A stretch of 37,375 bases of DNA. Origin: an uncultured Lachnospiraceae bacterium (lineage in GTDB: Bacteria; Bacillota; Clostridia; Lachnospirales; Lachnospiraceae). Under the pieces are notes generated by a model. The model did not search any database. It was not told the origin of the DNA and worked only from the letters and a program-made list of their open reading frames with translations. The stretch is from NCBI GenBank assembly GCA_905236705.1, contig CAJOOZ010000111.1, positions 1 through 37,375 on the forward strand. Direction: 5' to 3'. The translations under genes and the position numbers were made by a program. Positions 8,743 to 17,286 of the stretch are shown here, one piece after another. Each line of letters starts with the position of its first letter. The stretch's first letter is position 1.

Positions 8743-11700
8743 ATGAAAAAAAACAAGACGCTGAAAAGAATACTGATGGGAACGCTTGGATTTGCACTTG
8801 CGGTCATTGTATTCTTCACGAGTACCATGCAGGGAGTCAGGGAAGTAGAGGCGGCCAGCACCAAGGTGTTTGACCTGATCACTTCCAAATACGGCGCCAA
8901 TGGCAGTGAGCTCAAGATCCTGGAGGTAATTCCGGATCAGGCTACCGTGGCTTATCCTGCGGGAGGACCGCTTGGTCCGCCTGCAAGCGCTACCGGCGGC
9001 AAGTTCAATTATGCTAATAATATCAGTCCCAGGGCTGAGATGGGTTATTTCCTCTGGAGAGGTGAAAATTGGAGGGACGGAGCATGGCAGAATGATAATA
9101 ATGCACCGCTTTTGCTGAATCCATCCATGTCTACCTGGGGTACCGGTCTGAATGTGGATGAGCCTCATAATGACAAGACTACGGAATATTCTGGACTGAT
9201 GTACAATATGTATCAGTACGGTATGATCAAGCAGGTGGGACAGGATACGGGTCATGAGTTCCCGATCTATGGATCTACTACGGGCAACACACCTGTTTCC
9301 GTATATGAGAGCTATTCGGCAGCCGGTTATACCGCTTATGATGGCACTGATGCGGTCGTCAGGGGTGTTTATTCCAACCAGCCGGGAGAATACGATTTTG
9401 CCGACAAGGAGGCATCGAACGGAGATACGGTAGATGCGGACGGCAATGTGACAAACAGTGACGGTTTGGTATTCAAATATGGTGGCTATGCGATTGACGA
9501 TGCCACCGGCGATATTTATTTTACAGAGAGTTACAGTCTGGGAGCAGACTCTGTCAGTGAGAATTCCACAGTCAGCGCTAACAGTGCAGAAAGGCCTGAA
9601 GGACTCAGGAGAGGCGCTAACAGAACGGACGCCTATGGAACATATAAGATGGATGAGGACACCTATCCCGAGACAATAACGGGTGACAGTGTGGTATTCC
9701 GTTTCAATCTTGTTCCGGATAATACCTCCAAGCTGGAGATCCCGGGTATGCTGACCTTCCGTGGCAAAGGAAATACGGACGGCAAAGTGAAGTTTACCAG
9801 AACAGAGACGGCTACGTCGGAGAAGACGCAGTATCTGGGCTATTCCGAAAGAAGTCTGTTCTTTAACACTTCGGAGAATGTCAGATTCTACAGCAGTGAC
9901 CAGTTCAGACAATATGTACTGGGTGATACGGAGAAATATCATGACAAGGTGCTGATGTATGAGACCGTTGCCTCCGGTGACCTGACCGCCAAGATGGTAG
10001 AGGATTCGGATCTGATCTATATTTCCGGTAAGGCGGAAGAGTTTAACAATATGGATATCTCTACCGAGGCTATGATCGCCCTGTACGATAAAGAGGTAAA
10101 TGATCACAAGGCGGTTATGATGGATTATGCCTGCTATTCTCCATCGCTGGATTCCAACGTATCCTGTCTGGCGCTTCTGCTCTGGCAGCAGTCCCAGAGT
10201 GCGGTTCAGCAGGAATATGACAGTCTGTTTGAGATCGATGAGAATCTGGGAACGGGCAAGCTGAAGGAGCAGAACGGAGCAGTCTTTGATTTTGGAAGCA
10301 ATGCGATCACAAAGGGTCTGAAAGAGTCTATGATGACCGGCGCAAACGGTAACTTTGTGGTTGGTAATGTATATGTATATAATCATCATGTCAATGACTT
10401 TACCAATCCCAAGTCCCTGGTGGATGCCGGTGACAACTTTGCCAACGGTGATTTTTCCAGTGCATACAAATCCGAGGTGGAATCGGCAGGCTTCCAGGAT
10501 GTAAAGAATTATATTGCGTCCACCAACAAGGCTTCAACGACATCCGGACAGATGGCAACGTCAGTGACACCTGCCGTGGCGATCCAGTACATTTTGATCA
10601 ATACCGGTGAGCTGACGGTTATGAAGCAGGAACTCAGGATATTGGAGATCGAACCTGTAGTGAGCTTTCTGTACAATGAGTATGCAGGGTCGGAAGAGTA
10701 TGGCTATCTGCCGAACAAGTATCAGAAGAACAGAAGGGACTTTATCGAGAATTATCTTTCCGATTATTACAAGGACAAGACGGAATATATCCAGTTCGTA
10801 TCCAAGACTGTTGATGAATTCAACGGAAGTAATGAGGATTTGATCGAGAGCTACGATATCATCTTTATCGGCAGCGAGATGGGTACTCTGTACTTTACCG
10901 GAGATGGTAATACTATAGATGCTCGTGATACGAATCCGTCCAGGAAATGGGATGATACCAACGGTTATGATCTCACGCAGACACAGAAAATTGAACTGTC
11001 GATCTTCAGGGCGGATACTAAAATGGCTGGTATTTCCGATATAAATTATCGTATGACCGGTAATGTATATTATACCCAGGGCGATACATTTGAACACGAT
11101 GATGAAAGATTGTGGGGTACAAGGGATTATCTGGTAAATAATACGAATGATAATCGACGTGCCAAGCGATTTACCTCCAGGGATATTACCCGTAACAAGC
11201 TGACCAAGCTGAAGGAATATCTGGATGCGGAGAATCTCATCATCTGTGAAAAGGATCTGATGAGTCAGGTGGGGGATTCGGGAGAAGAACAGATCAATCC
11301 TTCCTGTATTTATCTGGATGATAATGCGCCGCTCAGGATAGCCAATACGGATAAGAAGCTTGAGGATTGCGGCAGGATCGATAACTCCAGCAATATGTAT
11401 GAGCTCTTCAAGTATTCCCAGGGATATGAGTTCTGCATGGACGTGACAAGTGCCGACTACGGTAAATATATTGGCATCACCGATGGTATGGGTTCCAGCA
11501 GGGAGGATAACATCAAGCCGAATCTGGTCAGTGCGGGCGATCTGCTGACAGGCAAGACCGCCAAGACCGTTGCGGAAAAATATGTTGCCACTGACAAGAT
11601 ATCCCTGACCATGAACAAGATTCCCATGGAGTATGGCTATGATACCTATGCTGCCACACAGAATCGAGACGGTAATGGAGCCGGTGAAACGCATTTCAGG

Positions 11701-13995
11701 GGTACACTGGTTGCGGACAGTATCAAATATCTGGAAAAGGATTCCGACAATAACAGGGAACTGGTTTATGATTTTGTGATCAATTCCAATTCAACGGTTT
11801 CGGATACATATACGCCTTACCTGTTTGTGGATATCAACAATGACGGTAAGTTCTCCAAAGAAACGGAGATGATCACGGATGCCCAGGTATTTGTCAAGGC
11901 GACGGGAGCCGAGGCGGACATGGATATCACGGGCGATCACTATGTGCTGTACAGAGATGTGGAATATGAATTAAAACGTCCCGTTGATAAGGATTATTAT
12001 GGCTTTATCAAATGGAAGCTGTATCTGAGTTCTCTTTCCGATTCCAAGATCCATGCATCTGTCGATGGCAGCACTGTTGCAGAAAACCTCGGAGATACGG
12101 TTGATCTGAAGATTCTGCAGCTGAACCATAATGGAGCCTCTACGCTGAATCTTCAAAATGAACTGGAGCGGCGGAACGGTACCGGGGATAACAGAACGTT
12201 TATGCGTTATCTGAGCGAGATTCCGGGATATAATCTGTATATCCGGACTATAACGGTACAGGAGTTTGAAAATGATTTTAATGCAAAGTATACTGCAGCC
12301 TACAATGCGGCTCCGGCAGGTGCCAAGCCTACGGTAGAGCAGTATTCCGAGACATATTTCGATGAATATGAGTTTACCAGAACGATCAACGGTGCTACAT
12401 CCACCAAACAGGGCTGTGATATGCTGGTGCTGGGCTTCGGTGATGATTATGCCAACTTTGCGACTGACAATGCGATGAATGCTGTCAGAAGGTTTATCGA
12501 AAACGGAAATCCGACCCTGATGACCCATGACTTTATCATGTTTGACGGTAATTACAAGCAGGTTGGCTATCTGCGTGATCTGGTAGGTATGGACAAATAT
12601 GGTAATTCCACATTGGTAACGGACGGTGGTGTGACCTATAACTACAAGACAAACGCCGGCGATCCGAATCTGCACGATTACTTAAGGTCAGGCCTGCAGT
12701 ATACCAGAGACGATCAAAAGAATGTATTTGCAGCGATAGAGAGCACCGGCAGACAGGTGGCATACGAACCGGGTACGCTGAGAAGCAGGACCAGCCGGTA
12801 TACCTATGGATTTACGGATGCAACCTTCTTCCGCTATAAATGGGGTGATTGGTTTAATACTCACAGATGGCATGCATGGCTGAACACGCCGAAGGTATAT
12901 ATTGCTCAGGGTCAAGGTCAGGAGGGATATCAGAACGAATATTATGTAGATCAGCTTAACAGCGGTCAGATCACGGATTATCCTTATCACATCAGCAGCA
13001 GATATCGGGTAGCTAATACCCACTTCCAGTATTTCGAACTGAATCTGGATGCGGATGATGATAATGACGGTGAGTCCGATGTGGTAGTATGGTACACGCT
13101 GGGTGATGTGGCCAATACGGACAGGCACAACATCTTCGGTAAAGATGGTGATTATAAGCATGCTTCTACCGCTTATTACATTTATAACAAGGGTAACGTT
13201 ACCTATACCGGTGCAGGACATTCGGGTCTGGAGCAAACAACGGATGAAGAGGCGATGCTGTTTGTAAATTCCCTGTTTGCAGCCCTGCAGAGCAAGCTGG
13301 TTGCACCTTCCGCAGGTTTCTATGAAACCCCTGTGATCACCGCATCGCCGATCTCTTCTCTGGCGGTACCTTATGACGGTAATGTGACCGCAGGTACGAA
13401 TCCGGATTCCAGTATCATCAAGGGAACCGATGGTGAATACAAGTATAAATTTGTTGATCCGAACGCAAATGCGGGACAGGTCGCAAACGGTACCAAGATG
13501 TTCTTCAGGATGTCAGATGCCAACTTTGTACGTGGTACCAAGAGTATGGAAGCGCGTATGTATATTGCCGTACCCGGCATGAAGGTTGGAGACAACTTCA
13601 CATTGACAAACGGCGCATCGAGACCTGTGGTACAGGTGAATGTTAACGGGGAGTCGGTTCCCTGCGTAGAGGCGACGGATCTGATCAATGTGTATAATGT
13701 CAACAACGGTGAATTTGGTTCACAGATCGGTCTGTTGAATCGTACCGTGACGGATGCCACCGGGCGCTCCGATACATTCAAGGTTCTCACAGGCTTGAAG
13801 TCCCAGGTTACCTACGGCTTCTATCTGCCGATGGCATACTTAAAAGACAAAGCAAGCTTCAGCATCATTTTGGAGTCTTCCTCCATGCTGACCGCCAAAT
13901 CGGCTATCACCGGTGCTGACACCACGACGACCATGACTGATTCAGGCTTTAATGCTCTGACAGTAACCAAGGCTGACCTGCTGGATCTGGATTGA
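8743..13995 (+). CDS. giant secreted protein of pilus operon, possibly DUF5057-type, PilY1-position
   Basis: This 1750-residue protein has a Sec signal peptide (basic MKKNKTLKR, a hydrophobic core, then a VEA-type cleavage site near residue 37) and no LPxTG or C-terminal membrane anchor. Three regions begin with a similar strand: 'ELKILEVIP' (residue 56), 'ELRILEIEP' (630) and 'DLKILQLNH' (1121). Each is followed later by a second strand: 'SDLIYISGK' (422), 'YDIIFIGSE' (704) and 'CDMLVLGFG' (1225). This suggests three diverged Rossmann/GATase1-like modules. Near 1030 is an EF-hand-like loop 'DINNDGKFSKETE', and at 1438-1446 a DxDxDGxxD loop. 'YTGAGHSG' followed by 'LFVNSLFAAL' is typical of large clostridial proteins I remember as DUF5057, but I could not check this. 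AAGGAG at 8728-8733 precedes the ATG. As the last operon gene after the minor pilins, it may be tip-associated. Confidence 0.6.
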   Translation: MKKNKTLKRILMGTLGFALAVIVFFTSTMQGVREVEAASTKVFDLITSKYGANGSELKILEVIPDQATVAYPAGGPLGPPASATGGKFNYANNISPRAEMGYFLWRGENWRDGAWQNDNNAPLLLNPSMSTWGTGLNVDEPHNDKTTEYSGLMYNMYQYGMIKQVGQDTGHEFPIYGSTTGNTPVSVYESYSAAGYTAYDGTDAVVRGVYSNQPGEYDFADKEASNGDTVDADGNVTNSDGLVFKYGGYAIDDATGDIYFTESYSLGADSVSENSTVSANSAERPEGLRRGANRTDAYGTYKMDEDTYPETITGDSVVFRFNLVPDNTSKLEIPGMLTFRGKGNTDGKVKFTRTETATSEKTQYLGYSERSLFFNTSENVRFYSSDQFRQYVLGDTEKYHDKVLMYETVASGDLTAKMVEDSDLIYISGKAEEFNNMDISTEAMIALYDKEVNDHKAVMMDYACYSPSLDSNVSCLALLLWQQSQSAVQQEYDSLFEIDENLGTGKLKEQNGAVFDFGSNAITKGLKESMMTGANGNFVVGNVYVYNHHVNDFTNPKSLVDAGDNFANGDFSSAYKSEVESAGFQDVKNYIASTNKASTTSGQMATSVTPAVAIQYILINTGELTVMKQELRILEIEPVVSFLYNEYAGSEEYGYLPNKYQKNRRDFIENYLSDYYKDKTEYIQFVSKTVDEFNGSNEDLIESYDIIFIGSEMGTLYFTGDGNTIDARDTNPSRKWDDTNGYDLTQTQKIELSIFRADTKMAGISDINYRMTGNVYYTQGDTFEHDDERLWGTRDYLVNNTNDNRRAKRFTSRDITRNKLTKLKEYLDAENLIICEKDLMSQVGDSGEEQINPSCIYLDDNAPLRIANTDKKLEDCGRIDNSSNMYELFKYSQGYEFCMDVTSADYGKYIGITDGMGSSREDNIKPNLVSAGDLLTGKTAKTVAEKYVATDKISLTMNKIPMEYGYDTYAATQNRDGNGAGETHFRGTLVADSIKYLEKDSDNNRELVYDFVINSNSTVSDTYTPYLFVDINNDGKFSKETEMITDAQVFVKATGAEADMDITGDHYVLYRDVEYELKRPVDKDYYGFIKWKLYLSSLSDSKIHASVDGSTVAENLGDTVDLKILQLNHNGASTLNLQNELERRNGTGDNRTFMRYLSEIPGYNLYIRTITVQEFENDFNAKYTAAYNAAPAGAKPTVEQYSETYFDEYEFTRTINGATSTKQGCDMLVLGFGDDYANFATDNAMNAVRRFIENGNPTLMTHDFIMFDGNYKQVGYLRDLVGMDKYGNSTLVTDGGVTYNYKTNAGDPNLHDYLRSGLQYTRDDQKNVFAAIESTGRQVAYEPGTLRSRTSRYTYGFTDATFFRYKWGDWFNTHRWHAWLNTPKVYIAQGQGQEGYQNEYYVDQLNSGQITDYPYHISSRYRVANTHFQYFELNLDADDDNDGESDVVVWYTLGDVANTDRHNIFGKDGDYKHASTAYYIYNKGNVTYTGAGHSGLEQTTDEEAMLFVNSLFAALQSKLVAPSAGFYETPVITASPISSLAVPYDGNVTAGTNPDSSIIKGTDGEYKYKFVDPNANAGQVANGTKMFFRMSDANFVRGTKSMEARMYIAVPGMKVGDNFTLTNGASRPVVQVNVNGESVPCVEATDLINVYNVNNGEFGSQIGLLNRTVTDATGRSDTFKVLTGLKSQVTYGFYLPMAYLKDKASFSIILESSSMLTAKSAITGADTTTTMTDSGFNALTVTKADLLDLD

Positions 13996-14032
13996 TCCTG
14001 CGGATACAGGCAGTAGAGGAATAGTAATCAGA

Positions 14033-14071
14033 GAACCGTGTAAAGAAAAAACTTTACACGGTTCTTTTTTT
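14033..14071 (+). terminator. Rho-independent terminator of the pilin operon
   Basis: A perfect 13-bp stem, GAACCGTGTAAAG (14033-14045) with CTTTACACGGTTC (14052-14064), has a six-A loop and is followed by a run of T to 14071. It lies 37 bases after the stop of the 1750-residue gene and marks the end of the pilus operon. Confidence 0.9.
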
Positions 14072-14081
14072 GGTGTATAGT
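14053..14081 (+). promoter_or_regulatory. candidate sigma-A promoter for topA
   Basis: TTTACA (14053-14058) and TATAGT (14076-14081) each match the sigma-A consensus at five of six bases and are 17 bases apart. The -35 lies inside the 3' arm of the preceding terminator. A start near 14088 would give a leader of about 65 bases. A separate TATAAA at 14118-14123 has no good -35 and is a weaker candidate. Confidence 0.45.
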
Positions 14082-14153
14082 CTTGTGTCGAGAGACAAAT
14101 TCATGCAGATACATATTTATAAATAAGAAGAAAGAGACAACAAGGAGCTGAAA

Positions 14154-16247
14154 ATGACTAAGAATCTGGTTATTGTGGAGTCCCCTGCAAAGGTAAATAC
14201 CATCAAAAAGTTTTTGGGCAGTAATTATGAAGTGATGGCCTCAAACGGGCACGTCAGAGATCTGCCAAAGAGCAGGATGGGCATTGATGTGGATCATGAC
14301 TTTGATTTTCAATATATTACGATCCGCGGCAAAGGTGAGCTGTTGGCGGGCCTTCGCAAGGCCGTGAAAAAGTCTGATAAAATCTATCTGGCAACCGACC
14401 CCGACCGTGAGGGGGAGGCGATTTCCTGGCATCTGGCTGCGGCTCTGAAGCTGGAGGAGCAAAATAAGCCGGTATACAGGATCACTTTTAACGAGATCAC
14501 CAAAAATGCGGTAAAAGCTTCCCTGAAGAATGCGAGAGCCATTGACATGAATCTTGTGGATGCACAGCAGGCCAGACGCGGACTGGACCGGCTGGTGGGA
14601 TATCAGATCTCGCCGGTGCTGTGGGGCAAGATCAAGAGAGGTCTGTCCGCGGGCAGAGTGCAGTCCGTGGCGCTGAGGATCATTTGCGACAGAGAAGAAG
14701 AAATAGCGGCATTCGAGCCCAGGGAGTACTGGACGCTTGATGCCCTGCTGGATGCATCTAACAAGGTGAAAGGCGCGGGGCTGAATGTGCATTTTTACGG
14801 CGATCAGAACGGCAAGATAGAGCTGACAGACAAAAAGCAGGTGGAAGCGATCGAAAAAGCCTGCAAAAATAACAGATTCACAGTGAGCGAATGTAAAAAG
14901 GGCGAGCGGATACGCAAGTCGCCGCTTCCGTTTACAACCTCTACCCTGCAGCAGGAGGCTTCCAAGGCGCTGAATTTTTCGGCGCAAAAGACCATGCGCC
15001 TGGCGCAGCAGCTCTATGAGGGAGTTCCGATCAAGGGTAGCGGAACGGTGGCGCTCATCACCTATCTGCGTACCGATTCCACCCGTGTGTCAGAGGAAGC
15101 GCAGAGATCTGCAAGGGAATTCATTACCGGGTATTACGGAGAAAACTATGCGGCTTCGTCATCCGTCGTCAAAAAAAGCAGCGGTGCCAAGGTGCAGGAT
15201 GCGCATGAAGCTATCAGACCGACGGATATCGAACGTGTGCCGAGCGATCTGAAAAACGCACTGCCCAGGGATCTGCTCAGGCTGTATCAGCTGATCTGGA
15301 AACGGTTCTGCGCCTCCCAGATGTCGGCTGCGGTCTATACGACGGTTTCGGCTGATTTTACAGTGGGAGAGTATGTCTTCAGAGCATCCGATTCCACGGT
15401 GAAATTCCCCGGTTTCATGAGCGTTTATACCGAGGCGGAGGAAGTTGCGACAGAAGACGGCAAGCCGGAGGAAAAGCCTGCCAAAGCAAAAGCGAAAACA
15501 GCTTTGAAAAAGAAATCCGATGAAAGCGGAAAGATTCTGGCGCAGCTTACCGAAACGGACAGCTTTGCGGCAGAGAGCTATGACAGTCAGCAGCATTTCA
15601 CACAGCCCCCCGCGCATTTCACGGAGGCCAGTCTGGTACGTACCCTTGAAGAGAAGGGGATCGGCAGACCCAGTACCTATGCTCCTACCATCTCTACCAT
15701 CATGGCGCGGCATTATATTACCAAGGAGCAGCGCAATCTCTATGTGACAGAGCTGGGCGAGGCGGTCAATAAGCTGATGAAGGAGGCTTTTCCTTCCATC
15801 GTGGATGTTTCCTTTACAGCCAATATGGAATCCCTCCTGGATTCGGTTGAAGCCGGCGATGTGGAATATAAGACCGTGATCAGCAATTTTTATCCGGATC
15901 TTCATGAAGCGGTGGAAAAAGCGCAGCAGGAGCTGGAGTCGGTTAAGATTGAGGATGAGGTTTCGGATGTACAGTGTGATATCTGTGGCCGGATGATGGT
16001 GATCAAGTACGGTCCTCACGGCAAGTTCCTGGCCTGTCCGGGATTTCCGGATTGCCGTAATACCAAACCGTATTTTGAAAAGATCGGCCTATTCTGTCCT
16101 TCCTGCGGCGGAGATATCGTGATCAAGCGCACCAGGAAGGGAAGGCGCTATTATGGCTGTATCAACAATCCGGAATGTGATTATATGGTGTGGCAACGGC
16201 CGACCCAGGAGTCGCTGGCTGCGCTGAAAGAGAAAAATGAAAAATAA
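14154..16247 (+). CDS. topA: DNA topoisomerase I (type IA)
   Basis: This 697-residue enzyme relaxes negative supercoils by passing one DNA strand through a transient break. The Toprim domain opens the protein ('LVIVESPAKVNTIKKFLG') and carries the metal-binding DPDREGE motif at residues 82-88. The active-site Tyr is Y304 in 'ITYLRTDSTR'. Two four-Cys zinc ribbons close the protein: C608/C611/C628/C634 and C648/C651/C669/C675. A Lys/Glu/Ala-rich low-complexity stretch (about 430-465) sits where many relatives have a shorter linker. AAGGAG at 14142-14147 lies 6 bases from the ATG. topA followed by codY and flgB is a reduced form of the order seen in Bacillus. Confidence 0.97.
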   Translation: MTKNLVIVESPAKVNTIKKFLGSNYEVMASNGHVRDLPKSRMGIDVDHDFDFQYITIRGKGELLAGLRKAVKKSDKIYLATDPDREGEAISWHLAAALKLEEQNKPVYRITFNEITKNAVKASLKNARAIDMNLVDAQQARRGLDRLVGYQISPVLWGKIKRGLSAGRVQSVALRIICDREEEIAAFEPREYWTLDALLDASNKVKGAGLNVHFYGDQNGKIELTDKKQVEAIEKACKNNRFTVSECKKGERIRKSPLPFTTSTLQQEASKALNFSAQKTMRLAQQLYEGVPIKGSGTVALITYLRTDSTRVSEEAQRSAREFITGYYGENYAASSSVVKKSSGAKVQDAHEAIRPTDIERVPSDLKNALPRDLLRLYQLIWKRFCASQMSAAVYTTVSADFTVGEYVFRASDSTVKFPGFMSVYTEAEEVATEDGKPEEKPAKAKAKTALKKKSDESGKILAQLTETDSFAAESYDSQQHFTQPPAHFTEASLVRTLEEKGIGRPSTYAPTISTIMARHYITKEQRNLYVTELGEAVNKLMKEAFPSIVDVSFTANMESLLDSVEAGDVEYKTVISNFYPDLHEAVEKAQQELESVKIEDEVSDVQCDICGRMMVIKYGPHGKFLACPGFPDCRNTKPYFEKIGLFCPSCGGDIVIKRTRKGRRYYGCINNPECDYMVWQRPTQESLAALKEKNEK

Positions 16248-16252
16248 GATAA

Positions 16253-16267
16253 AATTTTCAGAAAATT
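16253..16267 (+). promoter_or_regulatory. CodY box, exact consensus
   Basis: The 15 bases AATTTTCAGAAAATT match the published CodY consensus AATTTTCWGAAAATT at every position. The site lies 5 bases after the topA stop and about 20 bases upstream of the codY -35, so it is well placed for autoregulation by CodY. Confidence 0.85.
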
Positions 16268-16283
16268 CCGTGATTAACCCGCG

Positions 16284-16298
16284 AATTGATTGAAAATT
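16284..16298 (+). promoter_or_regulatory. degenerate second CodY box
   Basis: AATTGATTGAAAATT matches the CodY consensus at 12 of 15 positions, with mismatches at positions 5-7. It overlaps the -35 of the codY promoter, so binding there would block RNA polymerase. The centre-to-centre spacing from the exact box is 31 bases, about three helical turns. Confidence 0.55.
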
Positions 16299-16318
16299 CC
16301 AATCTGAGATGTTATACT
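16290..16318 (+). promoter_or_regulatory. sigma-A promoter for codY
   Basis: TTGAAA (16290-16295) is followed after 17 bases by TATACT (16313-16318), each five of six to consensus. Transcription would start near 16325, leaving a leader of about 67 bases that contains the hairpin at 16346-16372. Confidence 0.75.
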
Positions 16319-16345
16319 GTTTTCCAGATATCTGCATTGGGCTAA

Positions 16346-16372
16346 GGAACTGTTCGTTTTTTTAACAGTTCC
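16346..16372 (+). other. hairpin in the codY leader
   Basis: GGAACTGTT (16346-16354) pairs perfectly with AACAGTTCC (16364-16372) around a loop of CG plus seven T. The T run is in the loop, not after the stem, so it is not a normal terminator. It ends 8 bases before the GGAGG of codY and could affect leader stability or translation. Confidence 0.5.
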
Positions 16373-16391
16373 CGGAGTTTGGAGGAACGGT

Positions 16392-17192
16392 ATGAGCAGC
16401 ATTCAGCTTCTTGATAAGACCAGAAAGATAGGCCGTCTGTTACACAACAGCAGCTCATCCAAGGTCGTCTTTAATGACATCTGTGAAGTGCTCGGAGAGA
16501 CTCTCAGGGCCAATGTGCTGGTGATCAGCAAAAAAGGGAAGGTTCTCGGCGTCGGCGTCAGAGACGGCATCCCTCTTTTGAGCAACCTGATCGAAAACAA
16601 AGTCGGCACATTTGCGGACCCTCAGCTCTGTGAGCGCTTTCTGAGTGTTTTATCCACAAAAGAAAATGTAAATCTGGATACCCTTGGTTTTGACCGGCGG
16701 GCAAACTATCCCTATAAAGCGCTGATCTCACCTATTGAGATTGCGGGAGAGCGGCTTGGAACACTGTTTATCTACAAGCTGGGGGATGAATTTGAGATCG
16801 ATGATATCATACTCTGCGAATACGGCACCACGGTGGTGGGGCTGGAAATGCTCAGAAGTGTCCATGAGGAGAGCACGGATGAGATGCGGGGGCGCAGTGT
16901 CGTCCGTTCTGCCATCAGCACCCTGTCACAGTCCGAGCTGGAGGCGATCAACAGCATCTTCAAACAGCTTGGAGGGCTGAGCGAGGGCGTGCTTGTGGCC
17001 AGCAAAATCGCGGATTCCATCGGCATCACCAGATCGGTGATCGTCAATGCCCTGCGCAAATTCGAGAGCGCCGGCGTGATAGAGTCAAGATCCTCCGGTA
17101 TGAAGGGGACTTTTATCAGGGTGATGAATGAGTATGTCTACGAAGAACTCGAAACCTTCAACAAAGAAAACAGAGCCGGACGGAAGAACTGA
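16392..17192 (+). CDS. codY: GTP/branched-chain amino acid-sensing transcriptional repressor CodY
   Basis: This 266-residue protein is of normal family length. The N-terminal GAF-type ligand domain starts with 'LLDKTRKIGRLLH' and covers about residues 1-155. It would bind Ile, Leu and Val, and in many species GTP also contributes. The C-terminal winged helix-turn-helix is highly conserved: 'ASKIADSIGITRSVIVNALR' (about 203-222), then 'ESAGVIESRSSGMKGTFI'. CodY represses nutrient-acquisition, motility and other stationary-phase genes during rich growth. GGAGG at 16381-16385 lies 6 bases from the ATG. An exact CodY box and a promoter with an overlapping second box lie upstream, pointing to autorepression. 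The flagellar operon starts 94 bases downstream. Confidence 0.97.
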   Translation: MSSIQLLDKTRKIGRLLHNSSSSKVVFNDICEVLGETLRANVLVISKKGKVLGVGVRDGIPLLSNLIENKVGTFADPQLCERFLSVLSTKENVNLDTLGFDRRANYPYKALISPIEIAGERLGTLFIYKLGDEFEIDDIILCEYGTTVVGLEMLRSVHEESTDEMRGRSVVRSAISTLSQSELEAINSIFKQLGGLSEGVLVASKIADSIGITRSVIVNALRKFESAGVIESRSSGMKGTFIRVMNEYVYEELETFNKENRAGRKN

Positions 17193-17194
17193 AG

Positions 17195-17217
17195 AAAACA
17201 CAATATATAGTGTTTTT
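17195..17217 (+). terminator. weak terminator-like hairpin after codY
   Basis: AAAACAC (17195-17201) can pair with GTGTTTT (17210-17216) around an AATATATA loop, followed by further T. The stem is AT-rich and only 7 bp, so read-through from codY into flgB is likely. It may instead be part of an operator. Confidence 0.35.
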
Positions 17218-17240
17218 TGCGGGAAAAACTTGTGTTTTTT
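17210..17240 (+). repeat. direct repeat GTGTTTTTT, 22-bp period, upstream of flgB
   Basis: GTGTTTTTT occurs at 17210-17218 and again at 17232-17240, 22 bases apart, about two helical turns. The copy of AAAAAC at 17224-17229 lies between them and forms inverted repeats with both. The second copy overlaps the -35 of the flgB promoter. A regulator binding site is possible, but no known consensus is recognised. Confidence 0.4.
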
Positions 17241-17258
17241 AATTATTTTATTTATAAT
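17230..17258 (+). promoter_or_regulatory. sigma-A promoter of the flagellar operon
   Basis: TTGTGT (17230-17235) is followed after 17 bases by a perfect TATAAT (17253-17258). Transcription starting near 17265 gives a very short leader before AAAGGAGG (17274-17281) and flgB. This is the main promoter I can see for the first flagellar unit. Confidence 0.7.
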
Positions 17259-17286
17259 AATATGATGACAATGAAAGGAGGCCGCC

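Noticed and set aside
8515-10389. 624-codon open frame on the minus strand
   Set aside because: It spans the end of one pilin gene and the start of the giant gene. It has no family features, and the composition is that of a reverse-complement shadow.
13900-13995. Possible cell-wall anchor at the end of the 1750-aa protein
   Set aside because: There is no LPxTG-type motif, hydrophobic helix or basic tail; the protein ends 'KADLLDLD'.
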